Positions 53,913-63,713 of a DNA stretch of 64,000 nucleotides are shown here, piece by piece. The notes under the pieces were generated by a model, which had not been told where the DNA came from, did not search any database, and saw only the letters and a program-made list of their open reading frames with translations. This DNA comes from Rhizobium sp. N324 (GTDB lineage Bacteria; Pseudomonadota; Alphaproteobacteria; Rhizobiales; Rhizobiaceae). The translations under genes were made by a program, and so were the position numbers. Within the stretch, counting starts at the first letter, position 1; the number at the start of each line of letters is the position of its first letter. The stretch covers positions 1,925,001-1,989,000 of the forward strand of contig NZ_CP013630.1 in the NCBI RefSeq assembly GCF_001664485.1, written 5' to 3'.

Positions 53913-54562
53913 CGGCAAGACTGGCCGAGAAGGAGGGCTTTGCGGCGCTCGTCCTCAGATTGCGTGCCGAAGGCATCTCCGATCTCGATCTGCTGACGGC
54001 GGTCGAGCAGACGCAGCGCTCGCTCTTCGTGCCGCCGCAATATTCCGATGACGCCTATTCGAGCCGGACGATCCCGATCGAATGCGGCTCCTTTCTCGAA
54101 GGCGTCGATTTTGTCGTCCGCATCCTGCATCACCTGAAGCTCAAACCCGGGCAGCGCGTCCTGGAAATCGGCACCGGCAGCGGCTTTACCGCCGCCGTCA
54201 TGGGCCGCATGGCCGAGCGGGTTCTGTCCATCGACCGCTACAAGACGCTGACATCGGCCGCGCAGCGGCGCATGGAATCGCTTGGTCTGCGCAACGTCAT
54301 TATCCGCCATGCCGACGGCAGCGCCGGCATGCAGGGAGAGGGCACTTTCGATCGCATCCTGGTGACGGCTGCCTTCAATGCGATGCCGCGCTTTTATACC
54401 GACCAGTTGGTTTCCGGCGGCTCGATGATCGCGCCGCTGATGATCTCCGAGAACGAATGCCGCATGGTGCGGCTGACGAAAACCGGCAGCCGTTTCGAGC
54501 GCGAGGAACTGTTCGAAGCCCCTTATCTGCCGATCGTTCCGCGCCTTGCCTCGCTGCTGTAG
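53909..54562 (+). CDS. pcm: Protein-L-isoaspartate O-methyltransferase
   Basis: A 217-residue repair methyltransferase that starts conversion of isoaspartyl residues back to aspartate. SAM motif [16 protein letters not shown] lies near residue 84, with [12 protein letters not shown] typical of the alphaproteobacterial branch. It begins with TTG in a TTGA overlap with the surE stop. A divergent paralogue lies at 31241-31906. Confidence 0.93.
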   Translation: MTARLAEKEGFAALVLRLRAEGISDLDLLTAVEQTQRSLFVPPQYSDDAYSSRTIPIECGSFLEGVDFVVRILHHLKLKPGQRVLEIGTGSGFTAAVMGRMAERVLSIDRYKTLTSAAQRRMESLGLRNVIIRHADGSAGMQGEGTFDRILVTAAFNAMPRFYTDQLVSGGSMIAPLMISENECRMVRLTKTGSRFEREELFEAPYLPIVPRLASLL

Positions 54563-54701
54563 GCGCTGCGATTTTTCACCCGTAAGCTATGGTTATCAAC
54601 TTCTCAAAAATATCGCACTGATTCCAGCATCTTAACTGCGTGGTAATACTAACGCGTTTTAATAGACTCACAAATGGTTGCGTTCTCAGTGGGTCGAGTC
54701 A

Positions 54702-56294
54702 ATGCGTTTCAGTCTTTCGCCGAAGTTCGGGAAGTCAGCCAGTAATCTTCTGGTTGTGGGCCTGCTGGCAAGTGCCGCAACGGGCTGTAGTTCCGATGTG
54801 ACACGGTTTGGCGGCTTGTTTTCCTCCTCAGGGCAGGATCAGATCACCACGAGCTCGATTCCGCGCAGGGGCGGTGTTCAGGGTGATCCGGTGCCGCGCG
54901 CCGATCTCGGCGGCTCCGCCGTTGCCAGCCAGTCTGGCTATGGTGGCGGCAATGGCGCGCTGAATCAGCCTTATCCGTCGAGCCCGAGTTACGATCCGGT
55001 CCGCACGTCGAACGCCCGTATGGCCTCCGCGCCGGTTGCGGTCCAGCGTTCGGAGCTTTCGGCTCCGACGGCGGCGGCACCATCCCGGCAGCGGGAAAAG
55101 GAAGTCGCTCTCGCCCAGCCTTTCCCTTCGGCACCCCAGGCGGAAAAAAATCGGCTGGTGGCCCCGACTGCGCCGAAGCTGGCGCCCGATCCTTTGACGA
55201 CGAGCACGACGCCGAAGGTTTCCGGCTGGTCCGGGACCAATGCCCCTTCCGTGACGCTGCGTCCGGGTGAAAGCATCGCCACGCTGTCTAGGCGCTTCGG
55301 TGTTCCGGAAAAGGAAATCCTGCGGGTCAACAACCTGAAGACGGCTTCCGCCGCCACGCCCGGCCAGGCAATCCTGATCCCGACCTTCAATGGCGGCAAT
55401 GCCGCCAAGGCGGCGTCGCAGGCGGCCGACCTCTCCAAGCCCGGCAAGATGCCGGAGCCGGTGAAAGCGCCTGAGCAGAACGTCGCCGTCGTTCCCGGCG
55501 CCAATTCCGCCCGCGACAAGACCGTGGCGAGCGCCGAGCCCGCCGGCAAGCTTCCGGCCGGCGCCGGCAAGGATCCGAAAGCGCCTGCAGGCACCTATGT
55601 CGTCAAGCAAGGCGATTCGCTGGCAAAGATCGCCAAGGCGACCGGCACCAAGATCGACGATCTCAAGGCCGCCAACAATCTGTCCGCCAGCTCGGTCCGG
55701 ATCGGTCAGGCGCTGAAGATCCCGAACGGCACCGCCGACAATATCAAGACCGCCTCGATCTCGACCGAGAAGGCCGATCCGAAGCCGGCGCAGACGGCGC
55801 CCGTCCAGCAGACGGCCTCCGTTGAACCCGCACCCTACAAGGCGCCGGTCGCCACCCAGACGGTCGACGATGTCGAGAAGAAGTCCGACGTCAGCTCCGC
55901 CGCACCGGAATCGACCGGCATCGGCAAATATCGCTGGCCAGTCCGCGGTCAGGTCATCGCTTCCTACGGCGCCAACGTCAACGGCAATCGCAATGACGGC
56001 ATCGACATCTCGGTGCCGCAGGGAACGCCGATCAAGGCCGCCGAAAACGGCGTCGTCATCTATGCCGGCAACGGCCTGAAGGAACTCGGCAACACGGTTC
56101 TCGTCCGTCACGACGACGGCACCGTCACCGTCTACGGCAATGCCGATACGCTGAGCGTCGCCCGCGGTCAGAAGATCCAGCGCGGCCAGACCGTCGCCGT
56201 CTCCGGCATGAGCGGCGACGTCAAGCAGCCGCAGGTCCATTTCGAGGTGCGCAAGGACGCATCTCCGGTCAACCCGATGACTTTCCTGGAATAG
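54702..56294 (+). CDS. NlpD-like LysM/M23 lipoprotein with degenerate peptidase site
   Basis: A 530-residue envelope protein. Signal with lipobox ATGC near residue 28, so an outer-membrane lipoprotein is likely. A long Ser/Ala/Pro linker leads to two LysM glycan-binding domains (about 183-228 and 296-342) and a C-terminal M23/LytM domain (about 408-530). The zinc site is not intact: the usual H-x-G-x-D reads NDGID, the H-x-H near the end reads QVH, and the middle His-containing YxH region reads VYGNAD. Like E. coli NlpD or EnvC it is therefore probably an activator of amidases rather than an enzyme. It sits downstream of pcm in the order conserved for nlpD. ATG 54702 is chosen because it begins the signal peptide. 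Confidence 0.9.
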   Translation: MRFSLSPKFGKSASNLLVVGLLASAATGCSSDVTRFGGLFSSSGQDQITTSSIPRRGGVQGDPVPRADLGGSAVASQSGYGGGNGALNQPYPSSPSYDPVRTSNARMASAPVAVQRSELSAPTAAAPSRQREKEVALAQPFPSAPQAEKNRLVAPTAPKLAPDPLTTSTTPKVSGWSGTNAPSVTLRPGESIATLSRRFGVPEKEILRVNNLKTASAATPGQAILIPTFNGGNAAKAASQAADLSKPGKMPEPVKAPEQNVAVVPGANSARDKTVASAEPAGKLPAGAGKDPKAPAGTYVVKQGDSLAKIAKATGTKIDDLKAANNLSASSVRIGQALKIPNGTADNIKTASISTEKADPKPAQTAPVQQTASVEPAPYKAPVATQTVDDVEKKSDVSSAAPESTGIGKYRWPVRGQVIASYGANVNGNRNDGIDISVPQGTPIKAAENGVVIYAGNGLKELGNTVLVRHDDGTVTVYGNADTLSVARGQKIQRGQTVAVSGMSGDVKQPQVHFEVRKDASPVNPMTFLE

Positions 56295-56315
56295 GTACAG
56301 CGTCCCAGGAAGCGC

Positions 56316-56342
56316 AAAAGCCCGGCCACCCGCCGGGCTTTT
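56316..56342. terminator. Bidirectional terminator between the NlpD-like gene and the DUF815 gene
   Basis: AAAAGCCCGG and CCGGGCTTTT form a 10-bp stem, flanked on both sides by A or T runs, so it can serve both converging genes. Confidence 0.85.
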
Positions 56343-56347
56343 GTATT

Positions 56348-57220
56348 TTAGCCGCGGTCGATGTGAACGCGCATGCGCCCGGCCAGATCCTGGATATATT
56401 GCCAGGCGACGCGGCCGGAGCGCGCGCCGCGCGTCGTGGCCCATTCCAGCGCCTCGGCGTGCATCTTGGCGCGGTCAAACCCGAGCTTGAAATGATCGGC
56501 ATAGCCGTCGATCATGCCGAGATAATCTTCCTGGCTGCATTTGTGGAAGCCGAGCCAGAGACCGAAACGATCGGAAAGCGAAACCTTCTCCTCGACGGCC
56601 TCCGACGGATTGATCGCCGTCGACTGCTCGTTTTCCATCATGTGGCGCGGCAGCAGATGGCGCCGGTTCGAGGTGGCGTAGAAAAGCACATTGTCCGGCC
56701 GCCCTTCGACGCCGCCGTCGAGCGCCGCCTTTAGCGACTTATAGGCGGTGTCGTCGTGATCGAAGGAAAGATCGTCGCAGAAGACGATAACGCGGTAGGG
56801 CGTGTCCTTCAGCAGGTCGAGCAGGGTAGGGAGGCTGGCGATATCCTCGCGATGCACTTCGACGAGCTTCAGCGCGACGCCGCTTTCACGCCTGACATCC
56901 TCGTGCACGGCTTTGACGAGCGAGGATTTTCCCATGCCGCGCGCGCCCCAGAGCAGCACATTGTTGGCGGCATAACCCTCGGCGAACCGCACCGTATTCT
57001 CGTGCAGGATATCGCGCACATGATCGACGCCGCGGATGAGCTTCAATGCCACCCGGTTCGGCTTGGCCACAGGCTGCAGATGCTGACGCGACGGCGCCCA
57101 GACAAAACAGTCGGCGGCATCCCAATCGTTGACGGCAGGCGCCGGCCCGGCAAGGCGCTCGACGGCATTTGCAAGCCGTTTCAGTTCGGCAAGCAGGGCG
57201 GTGTTGATTTCCTCGGTCAT
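56348..57220 (-). CDS. DUF815 family AAA+ ATPase
   Basis: A 290-residue single-domain P-loop ATPase of unknown role. Walker A is LLWGARGMGKSSLVKA near residue 93 and Walker B is RVIVFCDDLSFD. An arginine-finger-like region is VLFYATSNRRHLLPRHM. The DUF815 family is widely conserved in alphaproteobacteria and has been proposed to be DnaC/DnaA-like, but its substrate is unknown. ATG 57220 begins the conserved region. It is transcribed towards the NlpD-like gene. Confidence 0.9.
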   Translation of the reverse strand: MTEEINTALLAELKRLANAVERLAGPAPAVNDWDAADCFVWAPSRQHLQPVAKPNRVALKLIRGVDHVRDILHENTVRFAEGYAANNVLLWGARGMGKSSLVKAVHEDVRRESGVALKLVEVHREDIASLPTLLDLLKDTPYRVIVFCDDLSFDHDDTAYKSLKAALDGGVEGRPDNVLFYATSNRRHLLPRHMMENEQSTAINPSEAVEEKVSLSDRFGLWLGFHKCSQEDYLGMIDGYADHFKLGFDRAKMHAEALEWATTRGARSGRVAWQYIQDLAGRMRVHIDRG

Positions 57221-57422
57221 CGCGGCTCCTGATTTCTTGCTGCGGCAATCCGCTTTATCTTTCGATGCGGGGTAGCATGGCGTTTTGACGGCGGAAAGGT
57301 TATGAGGCAGCGGAATCGGTACTGTTTCCGGCTGTTTCTGTTGCATTCATCGAAGCGGCAACTATAGTCCGGCAACCTGAAAAAACAGGCGGAGTTCCGC
57401 CGCCAAGCCTGAGGAGTTTAGC

Positions 57423-57770
57423 ATGTTCATCACCCCGGCATTCGCCCAGAGTGCGACCGATACGGCAACCGGTTTCGGCGGCTCCGGTTTCGAAATGATC
57501 ATCCTGTTCGTGCCGCTGATGGTCGTCTGGTACTTCCTGCTGATCCGTCCCCAGCGCGCACAGGCCAAGAAGCGCGAGGAAACCCTGAAGGCGATCCGCC
57601 GCGGCGATCAGGTCGTCACCGGTGGCGGTCTCGTCGGCAAGGTCACCAAGGTCATCGACGACAAGGAAGTCGAAGTCGAAATCGCCGATGGCGTTCGTGT
57701 GCGCATCGTCCGCAGCGGTATTTCGGATGTGCGCGTCAAGGGTGAACCCGTCAAGGCCGACGCAGCGTAA
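57423..57770 (+). CDS. yajC: Preprotein translocase subunit YajC
   Basis: A 115-residue accessory subunit of SecDF-YajC. One membrane helix (MIILFVPLMVVWYFLLIRP) is followed by the KKREETLKAIRRGDQVVTGGGLVGKV domain. It lies 42 nt upstream of secDF, the standard pairing. Confidence 0.95.
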   Translation: MFITPAFAQSATDTATGFGGSGFEMIILFVPLMVVWYFLLIRPQRAQAKKREETLKAIRRGDQVVTGGGLVGKVTKVIDDKEVEVEIADGVRVRIVRSGISDVRVKGEPVKADAA

Positions 57771-57812
57771 CAAGCGATAACTCAGCCGCCGGATCGGAAG
57801 ATCGTCGAGAGA

Positions 57813-60353
57813 ATGTTGCATTTTTCCCGCTGGAAAACACTTCTGATCTGGCTGGCCGCGTTTGCGGCCATCGTCATCGCTGCGCCCAATCTGCTGAGCG
57901 AGGCGCAGCGTTCCGCTCTGCCGGACTGGCTTCGGCACGACCGCGTAACGCTCGGTCTCGATCTGCAGGGTGGCTCGCACATCGTCCTGAAGGTCGAACG
58001 TTCCGATATCGTCAAGGACCGCCTGGAAGAGGCGGTCGCCAATGTGCGCAACGCGCTGCGCGGCGCCGGCATCCGCTATACCGGGTTGACCGGCAACGAC
58101 CAGACAGTCACCGTCCGCATCACCGATCCGGCTGAGACCCAGAAGGCGGTCGATCTCCTGAAGCCTTTGACGGCGGCCGGCGGCCGCTCCGAACCCGGTG
58201 TCGCGCTGCAGCAGGGCGAAGAGGGGCAGCTGTCGCTGCAGATTTCCGACGCCGGCATCACCGCCGATGTCGCCGCCGCCCGGACCCGGTCGCTCGATAT
58301 CGTCAGCCGCCGCATCGCCGGATTCGGTTATCAGGATTTTCTCGTTCGCCCCGACGGCGTTGACCGGATCGTCGTCCAGGTGCTGGGATCGGTCGATGCT
58401 GAGCGGCTGAAGAGCCTGCTGAACCAGCCGGCCAAGCTTTCCTTTCACCTGATCGACCCAAGCATGTCGGGGCAGGAGGCGTTGAACGGCCGCTGGCCGG
58501 CGACATCGCAAGTGCTCTATTCGCTTGACGATCCGCCGGTGCCCTATCTCGTCGACCGCACGGCTTTCGTCGCCGGCAGCAACATGGTCGATATCGAGCC
58601 TGTCGTCGATCCGCAGACTCAGGATAGCTCGATTGCCTACCGTCTCGATGCCGAAGGCACGCGGCGGCTGGCTGAGGTGACGGGGCAGAATATCGGCAAG
58701 CACCTCGCCATCGTCTTCGACGACCAGGTGATGTCGTCACCGGTTATCGATGCGGCGATCACCGGCGGCGAGGGCACGATTTCGGCGAACTTCTCCGAAG
58801 ACGGCGTTCGCGACCTTGCGATCATGCTTCGCGCCGGCGCCTTGCCGGCGACGCTGACGAGTGTCGAGGAACGTAGCGTCAGCCCGAGATTCGGCGCCGA
58901 CTCCATCTTCTCCGGCCTCATTGCCGGTCTCGTCGCCGTCGTGCTGGTCGCCGCACTGATGATCGCACTTTACCGCATTCTCGGTGTCATCGCCGTCGTC
59001 TCGCTCGTCTTCAACCTGATCTTCATCGTCGCGGTGCTCAGCGTTGCCGGCGCGACGCTCACCTTGCCGGGGATTGCCGGCATCGTCCTCATCGTCGGCA
59101 TGGCGGTCGACTCGAACGTTCTGATCTACGAGCGCATCCGTGAGGAGGAGAAAACCGCCCATTCCTTTGCGGAAGCCGTCGACCGCGGTTTCTCGCGCGC
59201 CTTCGCAACGATCGTCGATGCAAATGTGACGATCTTCATCGCCGCCATCATCCTCTTTTTCCTCGGCAGCGAATCCATCCGCGGTTTCGCGGTGACACTG
59301 GCGGTCGGTATCCTGACAACCGTCTTCACGGCGTTCACGCTGACGCGCTCGATCGTTGCCGTCTGGCTGGAAGGGCGCCATCCCCGGCATCTGCCGAAGA
59401 GCGTTCTGACCCATCTGTTCGAACACGCCAACATCCGTTTCATGGGAATCCGCCGTTACGTCTTTACCGCGTCGGCGATCATCTCGCTGATCGCCATGGC
59501 CGCCTTTGCCACCGCCGGCCTGCGTCTCGGCATCGATTTCACCGGCGGCTCGCTCATCGAGGTGACGGCGAAGCAGGGCAATGCCGACCTCGCCGATATT
59601 CAATCCCGCCTCAACGATCTCAACCTCGGCGAGGTCGGCGTCGAGCGCGCCGGCGGACCGTCGAATGCCCGCATCCGCATCGCCTCCCAGGGCGGCGGCG
59701 AGAATGCCGAGCAGTCGGCGGCGACGCTGGTGCGCGGCGAACTTGAAGGGGATTATGATTTTCGCCGCGTCGAGGTCGTCGGTCCCGCCATCTCCGGCGA
59801 ATTGACGATGATGGCGACGCTCGGCGTGCTGGCTGCTCTGGCGGCGATCCTGATCTACATCTGGATCCGCTTCGAATGGCAGTTTGCGGTCGGCGCCATC
59901 GTCGCGACGCTGCACGATGTCGTTATCCTGCTTGGTCTCTTCGTCCTCACTGGCATGGAATTCAACCTGACGAGCGTCGCCGCCGTGCTGACGGTTGTCG
60001 GTTATTCCCTGAACGACACGGTGGTAGTCTATGACCGGATGCGCGAGAATCTGAAGCGGTACCGTAAGATGCCGCTGCCGATCCTGATCGATGCCTCGAT
60101 CAACCAGACGCTGTCGCGCACCATCTTGACCGCGGCGACAACGTTGCTCGCCTTGCTCGCGCTCTATATTTTCGGGGGCGAGGTCATCCGCTCCTTCACC
60201 TTTACGATGCTCTTCGGCGTCGCCCTCGGCACCTTCTCTTCGATCTATATCGCCGCTCCTGTGCTGATCGTCTTCCGGCTGCGGCCGGAGAGCCCCGACG
60301 GGGAAGAGAGCAACAAAACGGATGCTGGTGTAAAATCCGGCACGGTGGTTTGA
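57813..60353 (+). CDS. secDF: Fused protein-export membrane protein SecDF
   Basis: An 846-residue fusion of SecD (to about residue 530) and SecF, 12 membrane helices in all. SecD signature LGLDLQGGSHIVLKVE appears at about residue 46, the D4/D6-type signature in IVLIVGMAVDSNVLIYERIREE, and SecF signature LGIDFTGGSLIEV at about 571 with GYSLNDTVVVYDRMREN near the end. It uses the proton gradient to pull preproteins through SecYEG. Fusion of SecD and SecF is common in this group. Confidence 0.96.
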   Translation: MLHFSRWKTLLIWLAAFAAIVIAAPNLLSEAQRSALPDWLRHDRVTLGLDLQGGSHIVLKVERSDIVKDRLEEAVANVRNALRGAGIRYTGLTGNDQTVTVRITDPAETQKAVDLLKPLTAAGGRSEPGVALQQGEEGQLSLQISDAGITADVAAARTRSLDIVSRRIAGFGYQDFLVRPDGVDRIVVQVLGSVDAERLKSLLNQPAKLSFHLIDPSMSGQEALNGRWPATSQVLYSLDDPPVPYLVDRTAFVAGSNMVDIEPVVDPQTQDSSIAYRLDAEGTRRLAEVTGQNIGKHLAIVFDDQVMSSPVIDAAITGGEGTISANFSEDGVRDLAIMLRAGALPATLTSVEERSVSPRFGADSIFSGLIAGLVAVVLVAALMIALYRILGVIAVVSLVFNLIFIVAVLSVAGATLTLPGIAGIVLIVGMAVDSNVLIYERIREEEKTAHSFAEAVDRGFSRAFATIVDANVTIFIAAIILFFLGSESIRGFAVTLAVGILTTVFTAFTLTRSIVAVWLEGRHPRHLPKSVLTHLFEHANIRFMGIRRYVFTASAIISLIAMAAFATAGLRLGIDFTGGSLIEVTAKQGNADLADIQSRLNDLNLGEVGVERAGGPSNARIRIASQGGGENAEQSAATLVRGELEGDYDFRRVEVVGPAISGELTMMATLGVLAALAAILIYIWIRFEWQFAVGAIVATLHDVVILLGLFVLTGMEFNLTSVAAVLTVVGYSLNDTVVVYDRMRENLKRYRKMPLPILIDASINQTLSRTILTAATTLLALLALYIFGGEVIRSFTFTMLFGVALGTFSSIYIAAPVLIVFRLRPESPDGEESNKTDAGVKSGTVV

Positions 60354-60357
60354 AAAC

Positions 60358-60744
60358 ATGGCAAAAGGCATAGAAATCCGCGCCGCCCATTTCCCCGGGC
60401 GCGCGCCCATCGATACTTACGGCAATGGCGGCTTCCGCTTTGCCGACATGTCGCATCGCGGCTCGATCCTTTGCCTTCCCTCCGGCATTCACGGCTGGGA
60501 GATGGACATGTCGAAACCGCTATCGGCCGAAAATTTCCGCCGCGTGCTTGAAGAGGCTGATGATATCGAGGTTCTGCTTGTCGGCACCGGTCCCGAGCTT
60601 CGCCGGCTGCCGGAGGAATTGAAGCAGGCGCTGAAATCGCGCGGCATCGCCTCCGATCCGATGAGCACGGGTGCGGCGGTACGCACCTTCAATATCATGC
60701 TTGCCGAGCAGCGCGCCGTCGCCGCGGCACTGATCGCGGTCTGA
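60358..60744 (+). CDS. Mth938-like domain protein (DUF498, NDUFAF3 family)
   Basis: A 128-residue protein of the DUF498/Mth938 family, whose human member NDUFAF3 is a mitochondrial complex I assembly factor. Visible family features are IDTYGNGGFRFADMSHRGS and VLLVGTGPELRRLP, then GIASDPMSTGAAVRTFNIM. It lies 4 nt after secDF and 2 nt before an NDUFAF6-like gene, so the three are co-transcribed. The bacterial role is unproven. Confidence 0.9.
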   Translation: MAKGIEIRAAHFPGRAPIDTYGNGGFRFADMSHRGSILCLPSGIHGWEMDMSKPLSAENFRRVLEEADDIEVLLVGTGPELRRLPEELKQALKSRGIASDPMSTGAAVRTFNIMLAEQRAVAAALIAV

Positions 60745-60746
60745 CG

Positions 60747-61604
60747 ATGGGTGAAGCGAAGACGGCGACGAACCAGGAGATCTGCCTGGCGATGCTGCGT
60801 GACAGCGATCGCGACCGCTACCTTGCCTGCCTGCTGTCGCCGGAGGAAAAGCGCGGCGCGCTTGCAGCCCTGTACGCCTTCAATGCCGAGCTTGCCCGCA
60901 TCCGTGATCTCGTGCACGAGCCGTTGCCCGGCGAGGTGCGGCTGCAATACTGGCGCGACCTGCTGGAAGGCAGCGCCCATGGGTCGACGGCGGCCAACCC
61001 GGTCGCGGCAGCGCTTTTAACGGCGATCGAAACCCATCGTCTGCCGCGCAAGACGCTGATCGACATAATCGAGGCCCGCACCTTCGACCTCTATGACGAT
61101 CCGATGGAAACGCGTCTTTCGCTCGAAGGTTATGCCGGCGAGACGGCATCGGCGCTGATCCAGCTTGCAAGCCTCGTGCTGTCGCCTGAAGAGGCTGCAC
61201 GATCGGCGAATGCGGCCGGCCATGCCGGTGTGGCCCAGGCGGTCGCCGGCCTGTTGCTGCTGATGCCGCTGCATCGCCGCCGCGGCCAGGTCTATATTCC
61301 GCTGCAGATCCTTACCGCCACCGGTCTTGACCGCGATGCCTTCCTCGCCGGTGAAGACAGGCCGCGCATCTCAGCCGCCATCGAGGCCTTCGCCGGCCTC
61401 GGCCGCGAACATCTGGCAAAGGCGAGGGCGGCAGGCCCGATCGCGCCGGCGGTCTTTCCAGCCTTCCTGCCGGCGACGCTTGCCGAACCGGTGCTCGTCA
61501 AGGCGCAGAAGCATGGCGCCGTCCTGTTCGACCGGCCGCTGCAGCCGCCGCAATGGCGCCGCCAGCTGAGTATGGCGCTCTCCTCAGTCCGCAGAAAAAT
61601 CTGA
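60747..61604 (+). CDS. Squalene/phytoene synthase family protein (NDUFAF6-like)
   Basis: A 285-residue member of the trans-isoprenyl diphosphate synthase head-to-head fold. The motif DxxxD that ligates magnesium in true synthases is not evident. The corresponding region reads IRDLVHEPLPGEVRLQYWRD, close to the NDUFAF6 subgroup, which assists mitochondrial complex I assembly. The second helix motif reads GYAGETASALIQ. No carotenoid or hopanoid genes surround it. It is therefore more likely a complex I assembly factor or unknown than a terpene enzyme. Confidence 0.85.
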   Translation: MGEAKTATNQEICLAMLRDSDRDRYLACLLSPEEKRGALAALYAFNAELARIRDLVHEPLPGEVRLQYWRDLLEGSAHGSTAANPVAAALLTAIETHRLPRKTLIDIIEARTFDLYDDPMETRLSLEGYAGETASALIQLASLVLSPEEAARSANAAGHAGVAQAVAGLLLLMPLHRRRGQVYIPLQILTATGLDRDAFLAGEDRPRISAAIEAFAGLGREHLAKARAAGPIAPAVFPAFLPATLAEPVLVKAQKHGAVLFDRPLQPPQWRRQLSMALSSVRRKI

Positions 61605-61677
61605 CGACCGGTCAAACTCGCGCAAGTCTCACGCGTTACAAGGCCTGAACCACTACTGCTTTGATCGGAGACTCGGC

Positions 61678-62145
61678 GTGGGCATTATCGTCTGGTGCGT
61701 TCTTTTCGCCATCGTCATCTTCTTTGCCTTTGTGGCAACGCGTATGGCCGCGCAGAACAAGGAAGATGGCCTGCATGACACGGGCCTCGCCATCATCGAG
61801 TTCGGCCGTGCCTTTCCGAACGAGGCGATCCGCCAGTTGCAGGCGACTGAGAACGGCCAAGCCATCTTCGTGCGCCTGCATGACAACAAGGCCGGCTTCA
61901 TGCGCAACATGTCGCGCCACTTCGCCTGCCATCTGATCGAGCCGGGCCGCGTGCGCGTCGTCAGCTCGCCAACGGGCAGGGGCCTGGTGATCGATTTCCT
62001 CGATGCGCCCCATCACAACGGCGATTTCGAATTCGCCTCCGCCAAAGAGTCTTCGGAAGTCGCGCTCTGGCTGCTCGGCAACTACATCGCCGAGCCGGAT
62101 AGGGACCTGCCGTCCGGCAATATTGCGGCGGCGAACAAGCAGTAG
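61678..62145 (+). CDS. Membrane-anchored protein of unknown function
   Basis: A 155-residue protein with one N-terminal helix (GIIVWCVLFAIVIFFAFVAT) and a cytoplasmic or periplasmic domain with a beta-rich core (GRAFPNEAIRQLQAT, then HLIEPGRVRVVSSPTGRG). Start is GTG 61678 with GGAG 8 nt upstream. No family is assigned; homologues of this length are seen next to trmFO in related genomes, from memory. It converges with trmFO with 15 nt between the stops. Confidence 0.75.
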   Translation: MGIIVWCVLFAIVIFFAFVATRMAAQNKEDGLHDTGLAIIEFGRAFPNEAIRQLQATENGQAIFVRLHDNKAGFMRNMSRHFACHLIEPGRVRVVSSPTGRGLVIDFLDAPHHNGDFEFASAKESSEVALWLLGNYIAEPDRDLPSGNIAAANKQ

Positions 62146-62160
62146 ATCAGAAGCGATCCA

Positions 62161-63594
62161 TCAGGCGCTTTCGGCAAATGGCGAAGTCTGGCCGAGCCAG
62201 GCGGCGCAGTCTGCAAGGGCGCGCCGCGCGATCAACTGCCGTTTCATGATCGTCTTGTCCTTGCCGCGGAAACGCTTGACGCCTTTGGGCTTGACGATCG
62301 AACCGGGCTGGAGCTCCGGAAACAGCCCGAAATTGATGTTCATCGGCTGAAACGAGCGTTTGCCCGGCTCCTCGTCGGTGACGATATGTCCGCCGGTGAT
62401 ATGGCCGAGCAGCGCGCCGAGCGCCGTCGTTGCCGGCGGCAGCGAGATCGCTTCGCCCTTGCGTTCGGCGGCGGCGAAACGGCCGGCCATCAGCCCGACG
62501 CTGGCGCTTTCCACATAACCCTCGCAGCCGGTGATCTGGCCGGCAAAACGCAGGCCTGGCCGCGATTTCAAGGTTAGCGACGGGTCGAGCAAAGTGGGGG
62601 AGTTGATATAGGTGTTGCGGTGCAGGCCGCCGAGGCGGGCGAATTCCGCATTTTCCAGCCCTGGGATCATCCGGAAGATTTCCGCCTGCGCGCCATATTT
62701 CAGCTTCGTCTGGAAGCCGACCATGTTGTAGAGCGTGCCGAGCGCATTGTCCTGGCGCAGCTGAACGACGGCATAGGCCTTGACCGTCGGGTTATGCGCG
62801 TTGGTCAGCCCCATCGGCTTCATCGGTCCGTGACGCAGCGTCTCGCGGCCGCGTTCGGCCATGACCTCGATCGGCAGGCAGCCGTCGAAATAAGGCGTGC
62901 CTTCCCATTCCTTGAAACCGACTGCGTCACCCGATATCAGCGCGTCGACGAAGGCATTGTACTGCGCCTCGTCCATCGGGCAATTGATGTAATCCTTGCC
63001 GGTGCCGCCGGGGCCGACCTTGTCGTAGCGCGACTGGTACCAGCAGATATCCATGTCGATGCTCTCGCGGTAGACGATCGGCGCGATGGCATCGAAGAAG
63101 GCGAGCGAATCCTTGCCGGTTTCCGCTTGGATAGCGCTTGCAAGCGACGGCGCCGTCAGCGGCCCGGTGGCGACGATGGCAAGATCCCAGTCAGCAGGCG
63201 GCAGGCCGGTGATTTCCTCGCGTACGACGGTGATGAGCGGGTGGTCATCGATTGCCTTGGTCACCGCTTCGGAAAAGCCGTCGCGATCGACGGCGAGCGC
63301 GCCACCGGCCGGCACCTGGTGCCGATCGGCAGTGGCCATGATCAGCGAGCCCGCCATGCGCATCTCGGCATGAATGACGCCGACGGCATTGCTGGTCGCA
63401 TCGTCGGAGCGGAAGGAGTTGGAGCAGACCAGTTCGGCAAGTCCGTCTGTTTTATGCGCATCCGTGCCGCGTAGCCCGCGCATTTCATGCAGGATAACGG
63501 GGACGCCGGAACTGGCGATCTGCCAGGCGGCTTCCGAGCCGGCGAGCCCGCCGCCAACGACGTGGATGGGGGAATAGGAAGAGATCGTGTTCAT
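62161..63594 (-). CDS. trmFO: Methylenetetrahydrofolate--tRNA-(uracil-5-)-methyltransferase
   Basis: A 477-residue FAD- and folate-dependent enzyme making m5U54 in tRNA T-loops. It starts with [16 protein letters not shown] (dinucleotide-binding, near residue 12), [11 protein letters not shown] and [12 protein letters not shown] follow, and the C-terminal HITGGH and [12 protein letters not shown] are typical. Start ATG 63594. This enzyme replaces the SAM-dependent TrmA in many alphaproteobacteria. Confidence 0.95.
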   Translation of the reverse strand: MNTISSYSPIHVVGGGLAGSEAAWQIASSGVPVILHEMRGLRGTDAHKTDGLAELVCSNSFRSDDATSNAVGVIHAEMRMAGSLIMATADRHQVPAGGALAVDRDGFSEAVTKAIDDHPLITVVREEITGLPPADWDLAIVATGPLTAPSLASAIQAETGKDSLAFFDAIAPIVYRESIDMDICWYQSRYDKVGPGGTGKDYINCPMDEAQYNAFVDALISGDAVGFKEWEGTPYFDGCLPIEVMAERGRETLRHGPMKPMGLTNAHNPTVKAYAVVQLRQDNALGTLYNMVGFQTKLKYGAQAEIFRMIPGLENAEFARLGGLHRNTYINSPTLLDPSLTLKSRPGLRFAGQITGCEGYVESASVGLMAGRFAAAERKGEAISLPPATTALGALLGHITGGHIVTDEEPGKRSFQPMNINFGLFPELQPGSIVKPKGVKRFRGKDKTIMKRQLIARRALADCAAWLGQTSPFAESA

Positions 63595-63641
63595 CCCGGG
63601 CTGATACCATGTCGGCAGGTGCGATCCAACACCCCGGAATC

Positions 63642-63670
63642 AAAAACGGCGCCCTGCGGCGCCGTCTTTT
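63642..63670 (-). terminator. Terminator between the DUF1127 gene and trmFO
   Basis: ACGGCGCC pairs with GGCGCCGT around CTGC, flanked by A5 and T4 runs, so it can stop the DUF1127 transcript before trmFO. A further perfect palindrome GGCCGTTAACGGCC lies at 63695-63708. Confidence 0.72.
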
Positions 63671-63713
63671 GAGCATCACGCTCGCTACTAGCGGGCCGTT
63701 AACGGCCGGCTAA

